NCBI GenBank assembly: GCA_025201765.1
Contig: MU623354.1
Location: 248,001 to 312,000 of the forward strand
DNA: 64,000 bases
Reading direction: 5' to 3'
Source: Daldinia sp. FL1419
Taxonomy: Eukaryota; Ascomycota; Sordariomycetes; Xylariales; Hypoxylaceae
Numbering within the stretch: position 1 is the stretch's first letter; every line of letters starts with the position of its first letter. Made by a program: the position numbers and the translations under genes. Shown piece after piece: positions 1 to 11,993 of this stretch. The notes below the pieces were generated by a model that saw nothing but the letters and a program-made list of their open reading frames with translations, was not told the origin of the DNA and made no database searches.

Positions 1-1590
1 AGAGTAGCTAGACCTCGGTAGGCCGCTATGTCTGTTCCCCGCGATGTTGAAGCCTTCGCCCCCTCCGCTGATATGCATGTTGCTCAATCCAAATTCCCAT
101 CCGCTATATTGATGTACGCAATGCGGCTCCGTAATCATACAATCCTCCCTCAATATTTTGTACGTGCATTGTTCGACTTCCTGTGCTGTCGGCCTTTCGT
201 GGGGTGTGATCGAAAGCATTCTCGACACTACCTTCAGCATGGGCGCTACGCCACGGAACACCTGGTCATCCTTCTTCGATGCATCCTTAGCAAGGCCAGC
301 CATCCACGTCTCGACCTGTCCCAGATTCTTATGAAATGAGGCGTCCAAAACTGCCCCTCCTCGGCCGGCTTGTTTATGTTTTGCGGATCGATGTGAAGCG
401 AAGGACCGCGTCTGGCGTTTCATTAGGAGACTTAGCAACTCAAGAATTACGCACCCCAACGAGAATATGTCAACAGCCTGAGGGTCCAGAGAGGGCGTCG
501 GCGAATAAACCACAGAGGCAGGATTTCCGTTCTCCGAGTACCCTCGATTTATGGAGAACGTCGAGTTATCTGACGAAGTTGACCCCGAAGAGGTAACAAG
601 AGTGCTTCTCCGGTGACCGTGGCCAGTGGATGGCCGATACCATTGCTCAGGGGCTGCGTAGTCGTAAGATTCTTTATCGAAGGCCGATCTATCCGACGCG
701 GAAGCTATGGCTTCTGCACTTAAACGGCTTATGTCCGTGTAGAAGATGTGATTATCGTTATTGAAAAGTATAGTCGACGGTTTGATTCTACCGTGGGATA
801 GTCCGCAACTATGAAGATAGCACAGTGCGTCGACAAGACAATGAATCCAATTCATCAGCAAACAGCGTCGATCCTGTTTAGCCAATGACTTCACCGAACT
901 TGGCGTCGTTACTAGTAGGGATTTGAGACTGAAATCGCTCGGGAGGGTAAAAAGAACATAAATAGCTCCCTGGTGGGCGTATGATCCGTAATAAGACATG
1001 ATATGGCCATTTTCGATATTTTTCGCCCTGTCGACCTCGTGGCAAAACGCCTTTCCATCTAGGAGGCCGGGGCCTATTCCGATCGGAATGCGGCGACGGG
1101 CAAAAATCTCCCCAGGTCTATTTGCCAACTCGACCCTATCCACGACGTTGTTAAGGCTTAGCCCGGGACGCTTATCGACGGTAAGAGGCACGACCTCAGG
1201 ATCTTCGTATACTATATAATCGCCCTTTTCCACAAATCTGAGTAGATAGTGAAACTGACGTGCGTAAAACTTCCTCTCGAGTCTATCGTCTTTGGCGAGC
1301 GTAAGCGCCAGCCGTTCGATCTGATCAAGCGGAATTGGAAGGTCATTATCGTCCCAACTATCGTCGATAAGTCCAAAGATCTGGTCCGGTACACCGAGGT
1401 CTACAAGAATGAGAAAAATACGCTTCGCTTTTTCGTCAATCCATTCCCAGTAAGTCCCGTCCGTCAACCCGTCGCCAAAGCCTAGCGGTAAGTCCAGCCG
1501 CTTTATCTCCTCGGGGAGAAGGTGTGAGCAGACAAACTGTCGAGTGACAGTCGCTTCAATCCGCGACGGATCCCACCACATGGCTACCAT
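1..1590 (-). CDS. Protein kinase-like protein, probable pseudokinase, 3' end outside window
   Basis: One uninterrupted frame runs from an ATG at 1590 (a second in-frame ATG lies at 1581) to the left edge, at least 530 residues with no stop seen. The C-terminal two thirds is a protein-kinase fold. The catalytic-loop motif near residue 266 reads SHGRIKPSTIL, where active kinases have HRDIKPxN; the catalytic Asp is Arg and the metal-binding Asn is Thr. The DFG motif near residue 286 is DIS. An APE motif (YAAPEQW), a subdomain IX motif (DIFSLGCVILELL) and ERPTAQEV of subdomain XI follow. A Ser/Thr-rich insert sits between APE and subdomain IX, and no clear glycine loop is visible. I infer a catalytically dead regulator of the kind common in Pezizomycotina; its partner is unknown. 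An upstream in-frame stop at 1633-1635 supports the start. Confidence 0.8.
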   Translation of the reverse strand, partial: MVAMWWDPSRIEATVTRQFVCSHLLPEEIKRLDLPLGFGDGLTDGTYWEWIDEKAKRIFLILVDLGVPDQIFGLIDDSWDDNDLPIPLDQIERLALTLAKDDRLERKFYARQFHYLLRFVEKGDYIVYEDPEVVPLTVDKRPGLSLNNVVDRVELANRPGEIFARRRIPIGIGPGLLDGKAFCHEVDRAKNIENGHIMSYYGSYAHQGAIYVLFTLPSDFSLKSLLVTTPSSVKSLAKQDRRCLLMNWIHCLVDALCYLHSCGLSHGRIKPSTILFNNDNHIFYTDISRLSAEAIASASDRSAFDKESYDYAAPEQWYRPSTGHGHRRSTLVTSSGSTSSDNSTFSINRGYSENGNPASVVYSPTPSLDPQAVDIFSLGCVILELLSLLMKRQTRSFASHRSAKHKQAGRGGAVLDASFHKNLGQVETWMAGLAKDASKKDDQVFRGVAPMLKVVSRMLSITPHERPTAQEVEQCTYKILREDCMITEPHCVHQYSGWEFGLSNMHISGGGEGFNIAGNRHSGLPRSSYS

Positions 1591-4500
1591 GGATGGAACA
1601 GGGGTAGCATTACACCATAGATCCACCCTAGGTCAGTCCAAATGGTCAGTATAGTCAATCGCCCGCATGTAATAAGGTTCGTAACTATTGCGACAGATTC
1701 GACGGGGCTCAGAGGTTGGTGGTGTAAGCAATACAGGGGCGTAGCCCGTTTATAGGATCTACAACTAGATGCGACACGGCACCCGACCGAGGGCGCCCGC
1801 CAGAGGTGCAACATACATATGTAAAGTAAGTCAGCACAAAGCAAATGCTGCCTAGCAAGCCTGGCAAGCCTGGGGGCAATGGCAATGGCAATATTTTTCG
1901 GACGGGCGCTCAGAGCATATACTTGTGGGCTCCATAGCTCTGCGTAGTAAAAGGCAGTCCAAGCACAGGAGCACACATAGGTACTATGTACGATAGGGAT
2001 CCTTCTCGCCGCTTGCTGCTGAATACTAATTACCTTGTGCACTTAGCAAATCATGCTGGTGACCATTTAGGGCGAATATTGGTCGGTTGTAAGGTGTGTG
2101 ATTGGCTGGGCCCAAGGCAATAGATAAGAGATATCTTAGTACCTCAAAGTTCCCAGGCACCCTGGTCAACGCCACTAATAGGGGGGGGATACGCTTTAAG
2201 AGGCTCTCGTGGGTTCGACGTAGATGCAGGTAGAGGCGTCTAATAATACGGTCCATAAGCGGTGTTCCCGGAAGCCCTATTCGTACACCATCATTTGGAG
2301 GCCTGCGAGTATGTCAACCACGTTTTCCAGCGGAACTTTTTCTCTTTTTTTCTTTTTCTTTTTGAGCCAAGGTGAGTCCGGACACCTCCGGACCCCGCCG
2401 GTCCCCCACGCTCTTTTACTGTAGTTCAACTCCTCGTCTCTCCCCCAGTGTGTTTGAACTTCGGGCACTTGGCACTAGAGACATTGTGACCTGTCTACTA
2501 CAGCCGACCGGCACGCAGTACGACATCATAGTCTTAATCTCGAAGAGATGATCGTTTCCCGTATATCCGATGTATGTATTATGCATGTGCGGCCCACGCC
2601 CGTCACAAAAAGGCAATATGGAATATGATAGATGATGAATATTGCATTGGATATTTTGATCGGTGGCGTGGTGATGAAGCAAATAGGATCTAAGGACCTT
2701 GGCAGCATCCAAGCAGGATAATAGGACTAGTAGTATAGTAATCCCAATATAAGGTGATTCTTATCTTTTGAAATCTCACTTGTGGTAGACAACCATGGTA
2801 AGCCCTGCTGGCTAGTTGGAGTAGCGCGTTTAAAATCATGCGCTTTGGTGGTTTTTTTTTTCTTTCTTTCCTAGTTTTCGCATTGGCATTGATATTGTTG
2901 TATTATTGTACGTACAGTATTTCAGCTTGCGATTAGCTTCAACGACTGCGGGGAAAAAAAAGGAACTTCTGGGGTTACCCCCTGACGGATGACTAACAAT
3001 CTTTTCGAGGCTAGAACCCTGGAACTATCACCTAGTTGTGACTTCCTTCGCTATTTGGCCCTTTTTTGGGCAGTTTCCATTTCTTTCGACTTGTCATATA
3101 CATGTATGTACCTACCTCCGTATACTCTTTCCTTCCTCTCTAAGCCGGTATACCTGTCTACATACAGGTAGTTAAGTACCGAGCCAATACCTATACATAA
3201 AACATTGCTACTATACATCTCCAACCTTTCTTTACATCAAAGTCGTCCAAGTGTAAAGCATCCTTTTCACGTGTTTTGCCCTTGCTCAAAACCCCACGTA
3301 TACCGACATAATCTTCATCCTGCGAGATAAATTAAAAAGTAGGCAAGATGATCAAATTACAATTGGTGCAAAGATGTCTGATCTTCGGTGAATATTTACT
3401 TATTCATTCAAAATCAAATATATTACTACGCACACAGAGGCGTAGATACGGCACTATCCAATTTATTTACTCCTTCCCTTCGACTGCATAGGCAGTTTTA
3501 CGCCGACTTGACTGCTAATCATCTTGTAGGAAAGGGGTTCCAATTTATGTCGTGCAACAATCTCATCTCGTGTATTATAGGTTACACTTGAAAATCATAG
3601 GTTGAATAAGTCGTATGTTCGACATCGAGGCTGACGGGCTCACCTTGCTTGAGGTAGTCAACAGGTGAGAAAGAGGCTCTCTCGATACTTACCTACCTAG
3701 ATATAATTAGAAAATACGAGGTTATTTTGTCAAAAATGTTGAGATGGTTGCTTAGCTTACACAACGCGGTTGGGTTACGAAGCTAAGTGGTCGGAATCTT
3801 TCCATTGTCCTACTACCTAGACAGTACGAAGCTGATAACGAAGGTCTTAAGAGTATGCTGATCTTGCTCTCTTTCTATCGGCAATCTCACATTACAAAAG
3901 ATAGCCTACTTGTATTATATTAGTGGCATCACGTAGCTTCTTACGTTCCTGGGCCAAGTTATGCCCATCCCAATAAGCACCGAATCTCTGGATTTCCCGG
4001 AACCCGGTGTGGAAGTGCGCAGAGAAAATCTTCAAGGGAATATATTAATTTATTAGAGCCACACACGCTCGTGCACCATTAGCATGACGTAGTCGACCGT
4101 TAACACCGGGAGCGGGCGCGAGCCGAAAGGCGGACTTGATAAGCCCGCTATGCGCAAGCCCTCTGCATGCTGCCGCGTGGGCTCCAAAACCTTGGTGGCA
4201 TTGTTAGAGGTACTCGGGCCGACCTGCCCATTCAGAACTCGAGGCGCTGCGAGTATCATTATGCAGTGCAACGTGCCTGCTATGCTCGATCAAAAGCCAG
4301 CCATATGAATGGCCAGCCACGACATTTTGTACGTTCGGTATTGTGACTGGTAACTTTCGGCCTCCTTCTCCTAAATGGGACGCGGGCGCGGCTTCTGATA
4401 TGATAGATAGACGATTCTAGCCTCGGGCGGTTGCTTGCTAGGACACAGAGGTTGGACTGCAGGCCGACTGGCCAGTTATACGGATATCCACTGCAAGATT

Positions 4501-4744
4501 CGCGCATGGCCCTCTGGAGGGCCCCCTTCGCATTTTAGGAAATCATGGTGACGATCAACTTCATATGGGAGCGCGTGCTCCTTCTTTTACTACACAACAT
4601 CTCCCCTTATACATTACTACCATTACGTTTTAACAGACTTGTGGACGCCAGCGCTCTACCGTCTGGCATGTAGTATTATCGTGAACATCTCTTCCATTAA
4701 CCAGACACCTTTCTGTTGAATCACCGACCGATTCGTGATGAATG
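1591..4744. other. Intergenic, 3.15 kb, no gene seen
   Basis: Open frames here are short (up to about 150 codons), low in complexity and without recognisable motifs or splice structure. The stretch holds pyrimidine tracts (around 2340-2365 and 2850-2872) and several TACCTA/TAGGTA words. It contains the upstream region of the kinase-like gene and the downstream region of the SDR gene. Confidence 0.6.
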
Positions 4745-5882
4745 CTAGATCAAGTGCCCGTTCTTCTCGCTCAGCTGGGCTCCCCTACGACCTATGAACG
4801 TCGTCATCCCGCTATCTACGCCAGAAAGTTTCCGTGCAATCTTTTGGAGACCCACTGGCAACACGTTGTACCAATCCACCCAGCGCGCGTAAAGGGGCAT
4901 GCCGATGTGATCGCTTAAACCGAGATCGATAGCCTTGATTATCTCCTTGGCCACGTCTATGGGTTCGACCACCGGGGCAATGAATGGATTGGGGGTCTTC
5001 ACACCGTAGAAGAGTGGTGTACTTAGCTGGCCCGGCGTAACGAGGATAGTTTTGATCTCGGGGTATTCCTGCAGCTCGGCCTGGAGAGACTTGTGCAGAG
5101 CGGTTACTCCTGCCTTGGCAGCAGCGTAGTCCGTGAGCCGAGCTGCACCGAGATGGCCAATAACACTAGAGAGGGTTACAATGGTACCGCCAGTCTCATT
5201 ACGAATCATGCCCGGTAGAAATGTCTTGATGGTGTAGAAGTGCGATAGGAGGTTCGTTGTAAGGCTCTTCTCGATCTCCTCCAGATCCATATCGAGCAGC
5301 TTCTTGCCTACGACCTCGGCGGCATTATTGATTAGGACGGTGGGTGTTCCGAGCTAGAAAACATAGATATTAGCTTGAGTCACATGCGCACCACTAGGAG
5401 CTAATACATACATCGCGCTCTATCTCTGTTGCAACTCTGGCAATCTGTGCCTTATCGCGTACGTCACACTTATAATAAGTAATGCCGCGGGCTTCCGTAC
5501 TCTCCAATTCGGCGATATCCAAAACCGCGACGGTAGCACCTCGCATGCCGTATACCTCAGCAATTAACAAGCCAAGACCGCTCGCACCGCCGGTTATTAC
5601 GATAACTTCCTCGCTCAGATCTACCTCTCGGTGTATTCCATATGCGATCTTGTGACTGATAACGTTGCCCATCCATAAGAGAGTGACGAATGTAGCCCAC
5701 GCAATGCTGACTCTCATAGGGTTGGTGTCCCATGCTTGGTGCTCGGCGCGGAAGCAGAGGGGAATAATCCATGCTACAAAGGGATGTAGAATCGTAACGT
5801 TGAGGACCTTGAGGAGGACATCGACGGTAATGGCTGCAAAGAAAGACTCGCGTGGTGGTGCTGGTGGTCGAGGATAATCCAT
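4745..5882 (-). CDS. Membrane-anchored short-chain dehydrogenase/reductase (SDR16C / retinol dehydrogenase-like)
   Basis: Two exons, 5882-5412 and 5353-4745, encode 359 aa. The 58-bp intron (5354-5411, GTATGT...CTAG) joins ...EIERD to LGTPTVLINNAA and so restores the Rossmann strand. Two hydrophobic segments in the first 85 residues suggest ER or lipid-droplet membrane anchoring. The cofactor motif TGGASGLG, the NNAA motif, a catalytic Ser in TLSSVIG and the YAAAK active site (YxxxK) are all present, so it should be active with NAD(P)H. The layout resembles animal RDH10/DHRS3 and yeast Tda5; the substrate (retinoid-like, sterol or fatty alcohol/aldehyde) cannot be told from sequence. It lies in the same orientation as its neighbours, with separate promoters. 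Confidence 0.9.
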
Positions 5883-6535
5883 GGTGTTTGATAGCTAAGA
5901 ACACAAATGCTGACCAGCAAGCACTTTGAATAATACAAAGAAAGGAAGCTTTAAAACACCTTTAATTTAGGTATCCTTTGTGATAAAAGACGAATCGAAT
6001 GATGGAAAGAAGATAAGATGAATAAACTAAAAAAATCGTTGGAGCCGGCCCCGTGTCCACAATCACAAGTTTGAATCCGTCGTCGCAACTTTACAGCTCA
6101 GCTCCTAAAAAAAAGGCTCCTGGACGCTTGAAACAAATGGTCCAAGCGTCGTAAGTTTCGACTAAGGCAGGTTCAAATTGTACTTGACCAATCGGCTGTA
6201 TCCATCTCAAGACAGGGGTTCTCGATACAACTTATTAAGCGCCTTTTCGATACAGGCCCATTCACATTCACATTCACATGAAAATTGAATATTTTAACTT
6301 AGCACTGACATCTGTAGAAATCTATAGTAGCCAAATGAAATACCTTGGATATTCAGTTACTCGATGTCTAGGTAGTTAAAAGATGTCAAAAACAGAAATC
6401 CTCAACGAGTATATATATTTTGATCCGTTGCAACAACGTAGACGCAACCTATCGATGTCATACCTGGTATCGAAGTCTTTCCCATCCCTTAACGCCCTGT
6501 AAATGCAATTCGTGATTCGGAATATGACCCGCCAA
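5883..6535. other. Intergenic between SDR and sof1 genes
   Basis: There is no credible open frame. A short CACATT tandem (about 6260-6280) and A-rich words near 6020-6035 and 6110 are the only visible structure. The stretch should hold the SDR promoter and the sof1 3' end. Confidence 0.6.
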
Positions 6536-7993
6536 CTACTTCTCTCGTGCTAGAATTACCTTATCACGCTCACTCTTCCTCTTCTCAAATTGCTTCTTAG
6601 TGTGCTTCCTCTCATTCTCTTCTCGTCGCTTAATAGCCTTAAGCTCCTCCTTCTTAATCTCGCTTGCCTTCTTAATAACCTTTGGTAGATGTCTATGGCG
6701 CTTGATACGTCTTATCTCAGGCTATTGCGGTTTATGTTAGCATATTTTCGTAAAATAGCAATCGAAAAGAATAGGATATGAACATACCATATGGCCATAT
6801 CTTTCAGATAATGCTTCGTTATATTCCAGTGCCTCTCGCTGCTTTGCAGATTTGACACCTTCTCGCTTAGAGGCGTTTGCTCTCCAGAGGCGAATGTTTC
6901 CATCATCCGACCCACTCAGGATATACTTGGCATCAGGAGTCCATCGAGCGCAGAAAACTCTCTGCATTCGTTTTGTGTGGTATACATCCCTTGAATGGCC
7001 CTGGTCTCGGTTGAATAATCGAATCGTTCGGTCATACGAGGCCGTGACGAGCTCCTGTCCAGTCGGCGAGAACTCTACGTCCATCACTGCTGCCGCATGG
7101 TCCTTAAGTACGTTCAATGCTCGGTCGAATTTGCGCATGTCAAACAAGTACACATTGTGGTCTTCGCTTGCTGCGGCAAAGTTCATCGGCTCCACAGGAT
7201 TCCAGGATATTTTGTTGCAGCTGAAGTTGAGGAAAGTACGTGCGAGCGGGGAAGCTGTCCGAAGATCGTATAGGATAATCGAGCGATCCGTAGAGCAGGA
7301 TGCGAGTACCGAAGTCTCACTTTGATTGAAGGAGACGGAGGTAATAGTCTCCCCAGATGACGGCCAGCGAAGAACTTCTGGCGCAGCAGTATATTGGTCA
7401 AGGTTGTAGACAGATATAACGTCGGAAGAAACCGCGAATGCATTCTTCGACCTGTGTACACTCAGGCTCGAAAAGGCGTTCGTACCCAGCCAGGAATGGA
7501 TGGGCGGCGAATCGTCGCGGGTATTATAAGGATCGTGAATCTTGACCGATCTGTCAGCCGCACACGTAAGAAGCTTCTGGTCTGGAGTCCAGGCCATTCC
7601 CTTTACGATATTTTCGTGAGCGGTTGTTTTCCAAACTTGGTCCCTGCCCGTCAAGCTCCAACATTTTACAACACCATCGCCTGAGCCAGAGGCGAATCTG
7701 TCGAGAGAATTAGGGTCCTTCGCTAAGGAGTAAACACCGTCGACATGTCCATTTCCGAGCTGGGCGATAAAGGGCTGAGCGAACATGCGCTCTAGCTTCA
7801 CGGCATTGAGGGCGCGTGTATATTCTCGTGCTCTTTCGAACGGATGAATCGCAGGGTCTAAATTGCGAGGTGCCTTGGGGACATTAGACCCGGCCGGCTG
7901 GTACGCCTCCGTTGAGCGGGTTAAGGCTTTTATCTTCTATTATAGGAATTAGAAATATCGATGAGAAAGCAGCCACTATATACAACTTACCAT
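6536..7993 (-). CDS. sof1: Sof1/DCAF13 WD40 protein, U3 snoRNP / small-subunit processome
   Basis: Three coding segments (7993-7991, 7936-6788, 6721-6536) give 445 aa, the usual family length. The first coding segment is only the ATG, because intron 1 (7937-7990, GTAAGT...AATAG) starts directly after the start codon. It joins M to KIKALTRSTEAYQPAG, the conserved Sof1 N-terminus. Intron 2 is 6722-6787. Seven WD-type repeats are visible with GSGDGVVKCW, SCSTDRSIILYDLR and SGSDDGNIRLWRA. The C-terminus carries the basic Sof1 domain (LPKVIKKASEIKKEE, then a Lys/Arg/Glu-rich helix ending AREK). In yeast Sof1 is an essential nucleolar protein needed for 18S rRNA maturation. The product is expected to be nucleolar and constitutive. 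Confidence 0.97.
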
Positions 7994-9050
7994 AATTGTA
8001 AAGCAGGAAGATATTGCAATGTTGAAGCTAGTTTCGCATTTCAACGCGATGGGAAAGAAGAAAAAAAAAGTTACAAGTTCATATCCCACATTGCCGGCTG
8101 ACACCGTCTGACACCGTCTGCTATTAATCGATAAGCCTAATCTACTTATCGATATTATCAGCCATCTTATCGATAGATTTAGCGCCAAGCCTATCTGTCG
8201 CACGGTTCATATCCAAGATATCCGTCTTGTTACCAATTCGCACGACGACTATTACGTAGTGTATTCTACTCCAGCACATGGCCCGACGACATTATTTTAC
8301 TGTTACATTTTACATTCGGAAGATAAAAGAAGTAGTGCAACGTACCTATCTCACAATAATCAGATGGTTAGTGTAAGTACCTATTGTACTGTTTCTGCTT
8401 ACACAGAGGCTTCATCGGCTCTATCTCAATTTTCAGAACGTGGTAAGTGAATGGGGGGAGATGTATTCCATTGTACCCAATTCGCAAGATCTACTTTCGA
8501 ATTGCCATTTTGAGCAGAATATGTTACCCAGATTCACGTTACCAAGCCTATAAGTATCATAATAATAGCGGTTAATATTATACCTAAGCTTATCCTTCTA
8601 CTACGTCATGATGCGCAAATTGGGCGGGTTCGGTATGTTGGGAGGCAATTATGCGCTTCGTGTTCCTACATAGTGCATGTGTTACCTATGTGTAGTTATA
8701 CTTGATGTAGCTATATTTGATGTAGCTGGGAAACGAGGAGAAATTACTGGCTGGAGAGGCCGATAGACCGTTGTCGCACGATAACTGAATTCGTTCCCTC
8801 AGTAATTTAGTCGGTTCTACTACATTTTAGGTTAACTCGACCTGCTCAATCTGCTCGGTCTAGATATGCGGCTAAGGATACTCCCGAACGCTTGGCTGAT
8901 CAGAAAAGCCACAATTCGGATCTAACCTTATTATACAGAATATTAGAATAATATAGCATTGTGTTGAGTGAGAAATATCAAGATAGTTCCACTTTTGACA
9001 AAGTCTTTTTCTTTTGGCGGTTTGCGATAGGTACTGGAAGGATTATATCC

Positions 9051-9077
9051 TTGTTGCATCTTGTTGCATCTTGTTGC
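9051..9077. repeat. 10-bp tandem repeat (TTGTTGCATC, 2.7 copies)
   Basis: Two perfect copies and a partial third are read directly. It is intergenic and of no known function. Confidence 0.9.
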
Positions 9078-10063
9078 GGTTTCTACCAACCGAAATCACT
9101 GAATCATTGCGCACAATACACCCCCTATATTAATGTTAGTTTTTCGGCCGTGCACGATACAAGAACAGAACTTCGAAATTTGAATAGAACAACGCTTTTT
9201 AAAAAAAATTTGATTTATTATACTAAGGTTTTATACTATAAAATACCTTAAAACCACAATTACAATATCATCTTTAGGCGGTTTTAGGGATATGCTTCAG
9301 GATCTTAGCAAAGTATTTCCGGGTGTCTGTTAACTAGGTACCTAACATTAATACAGGGAGTGTATTGTATCCCTGTAAAAGTACCCTATGTAATGTATGT
9401 AGATCTGTGCAACGTACAGATATAAATCTCTCCAAATCTCTCCTATCATGAGCGATTCATCTGAATGGAAAGTCTGAAACACGAAACCCCACGATAAAAT
9501 GAACCAATGATGATGCAAGTCTCGTAGCCATTTGCAGTAACACCTGCCTCAGATAGGTATGCGTGAGATATTCAAACCAATGTCATCGATGCTCGAATCT
9601 CATAGCACACGCGTCTACGGTTTTACCACGTATGTTAGTGACATAGTACCAGATTGTAGGTCACCAATCGATGAAAGTAAAGTAAAAGGGGGGGTGCTTT
9701 TCTGAATTTTCTTTTCGCCAGGACAAAAAGACAAGGGGGTGTGGCCTTGTCGATCCTTTTCTTGTCCTTGATTTTCCGACTTTTTAAGAAGCCCCGGAAT
9801 CTCTAAACTCTTTGGTAGAATCCCCCCCGGAGATTTCCAACTAGTCACTACTAGTCGCTGTCAGTTGACCTATTAGATCTAAGTATGTGCCAAGCTTGGA
9901 TCAAGCTTCCCCAAAATCAAGGTAAATATCTTATATTTACCAGGGTTGCCTAGGAGAAGGACCCGCTCCTTCGATTAGTTACGGTAGTAGCGCGTTTGAT
10001 AGGTACCTAGCATCAACCCAGTAGCAAGCTTAGCTTGGATTTAACGTTGGCTTTAACGTGTAG

Positions 10064-10097
10064 GTACAAGCGGTACAAGCGGTACAAGGAGTACAAG
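10064..10097. repeat. 9-bp tandem repeat (GTACAAGCG-type)
   Basis: Two exact copies of GTACAAGCG are followed by GTACAAGGA and GTACAAG. The array lies about 480 bp upstream of the GH72 start. A similar duplicated CTACGAACCG word follows near 10134-10157. Confidence 0.9.
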
Positions 10098-10576
10098 TCA
10101 AGGATCCCGCCTTGAATGAGACCTAAGCTACTACGCTACGAACCGCTACGAACCGCTACAACACCGTTTCCATATTCCATATTTCTTCTCCGGATTCTTC
10201 AACCTTCTTTCTTCTCTCTCCACGCATCCCGTGTTATCCGTGATTCACTTTTCGGAGGAGCAGAGCCGCAGACTTGGTCGAGTCACTTGTCAAAAGGGGG
10301 GGAAAATATACAAACATTCGCTTGTTCATTCGTTGCTAAGTTAGATCTGGAGCGCATTCGTTTCGACTCCGGCATTGATACTCTTTCTGGCCTTCGCTAA
10401 TTAGGATTCATCCCTAACGAACTCGACTCGACTCACACTCGTTCGACCATCGTTACTACCTACTCAAGTCCGTTATTGGTCGTAAAATCGTGGAGGATTT
10501 TCTTTAGAACCTCTCAAGTAATCTTCAAACTACATAATCCATATTGTCTTGATACCGTTGCTCTCGACCCGACATC

Positions 10577-11993
10577 ATGCACTCTTCGTTGCTTCTAGCG
10601 CTTTGCAGCGCTACGTTATCATACGCCATACCGACAATTGAGGCAGTCGGCAACAAGTTCTTCACTAGCGATGGCGACCAATTCTTCATAAAGGGAGTTG
10701 CCTATCAACTTACTGAGAGTGAGTTCCTGACCCGAAACATGCGCATTCCAGTAAAAACAAGCCGTTGTCTAATACTAACACGGTTTCAGAGGACCCGTTG
10801 GTCGACACCGAGCAATGTAAGCGAGATGCCTCGCTCATGAAGAAGTTAGGTGCGAACGCTATCCGTGTCTACCACGTCGACCCGAAGGCGGACCACGACG
10901 GCTGCATGTCCGCTTTCGCCGACGCCGGCATCTACGCCATGGTAGACATGGATACATTCGACACCTACATCTTACCCGTAAGTTTAAAATCGAAAGGACT
11001 CGAGGGTCTTATTTCGAATTACTTAATACTAACCTTTCTCAGAACGATCCTTGGTGGAATCAAACCCAATTCGATGCCTACTCTAAGGTAATGGATACGT
11101 TCCACGACTACGATAATCTATTAGGCTTGTTCGTCGGAAATGAGATTATCGCGATTAACAACCAGTCGCTAGCCGCACCCTTTATTAAGGCAAGCGCTCG
11201 TGATCTCAAGGCATACAGAGACTCGAAGGGATACCGCAAAATTCCAATTGGCTACTCTGCTACGGATATCGCCGAGCTTCGACCTTGGTTGCAAGACTAT
11301 CTTACCTGCGGAGGAAACGCGTCTGAGAACATTGACTTCTACGGCTTGAACTCGTACCAATGGTGCGATCCCACCGACTATCAAACCTCTGGCTACGCCA
11401 ACCTGCAGAAGCAAGCCAAGAACTTCCCCGTGCCCATTTTCTTCTCCGAGACTGGATGCAACAAGCCTGGCCCGCGATTATTCAACGACCAAGCCGCGAT
11501 CTTTGGCCCTGAAATGGTGAACGACTGGAGCGGAGCTATCGTGTACGAGTGGATTCAGGAAGCCAACGAGTACGGTTTAATTTCGTATGGTCCCAAGGTC
11601 GATCCAACCGTCACGGGTAAGGATATTGCTGGTGGCTACACACGTGCGGGTACCCCGACACCTGTCGTGCCCGATTTCGAAAACCTCAGCAAGCACTGGG
11701 CAACCATCACACCCACTGGAGTTCCCAGGTCCAAGTACGATGCGAAATCGGTCTCAACACGTGCATGCCCTACCTCAACCCCTAGCGGATGGCTTGTTAA
11801 TGGCAACGTCGCCGTCCCAACTTTAGGGGAGACTCTTACTGCCAGCACTTATTCGTCCGTGCCCAGCGCTACTGGTACGGCTGCCAGTGCTGAGCCATCT
11901 GAGACACAGAACGCCGTCTCCGGATCGAAGGAGATTGCTGGCATGGGTGCTGGACTTGTAGGTGTGATGATGGTTTTCACATTATGGCTTTAA
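10577..11993 (+). CDS. GPI-anchored 1,3-beta-glucanosyltransferase, GH72 (Gel/Gas family, without CBM43)
   Basis: Three exons (10577-10718, 10790-10977, 11043-11993) encode 426 aa. Introns are 71 bp (10719-10789) and 65 bp (10978-11042). The first splice creates YQLTEKDPLVD and the second creates YILPNDPWWNQ, both GH72 landmarks. Residues 1-17 form a signal peptide (cleavage likely after SYA). The catalytic acid/base lies in VGNE (Glu144) and the nucleophile in SETGCN (Glu246). After the barrel comes a Ser/Thr/Pro-rich tail and a hydrophobic C-terminus (GMGAGLVGVMMVFTLWL), the pattern of a GPI signal. The absence of a Cys-rich CBM43 module places it with the short Gel1/Gel2-type enzymes. Members cut and rejoin beta-1,3-glucan chains at the cell wall. 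Confidence 0.96.

Larger units (their letters stand above)
7994..10576. other. Intergenic, 2.6 kb, divergent promoter region of sof1 and GH72 gene
   Basis: No gene is supported. The stretch contains a duplicated TGACACCGTC word at 8099-8119, clustered TTATCGAT words at 8126-8176, and the short tandem repeats listed separately at 9051 and 10064. The final 500 bp before the GH72 start is pyrimidine-rich and probably its promoter and leader. Confidence 0.6.

Noticed and set aside
1584..2042. 152-codon minus-strand open frame upstream of the kinase-like gene
   Set aside because: Irregular composition, no domain, no splice context; it overlaps the kinase start only in another frame.
6852..7325. 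157-codon plus-strand frame
   Set aside because: Antisense shadow of the sof1 WD40 exon.
8046..8053. GCGATGGG resembling the PAC box (GCGATGAG) upstream of sof1
   Set aside because: One mismatch and no accompanying RRPE word; too weak to annotate, although PAC boxes do occur before ribosome-biogenesis genes.
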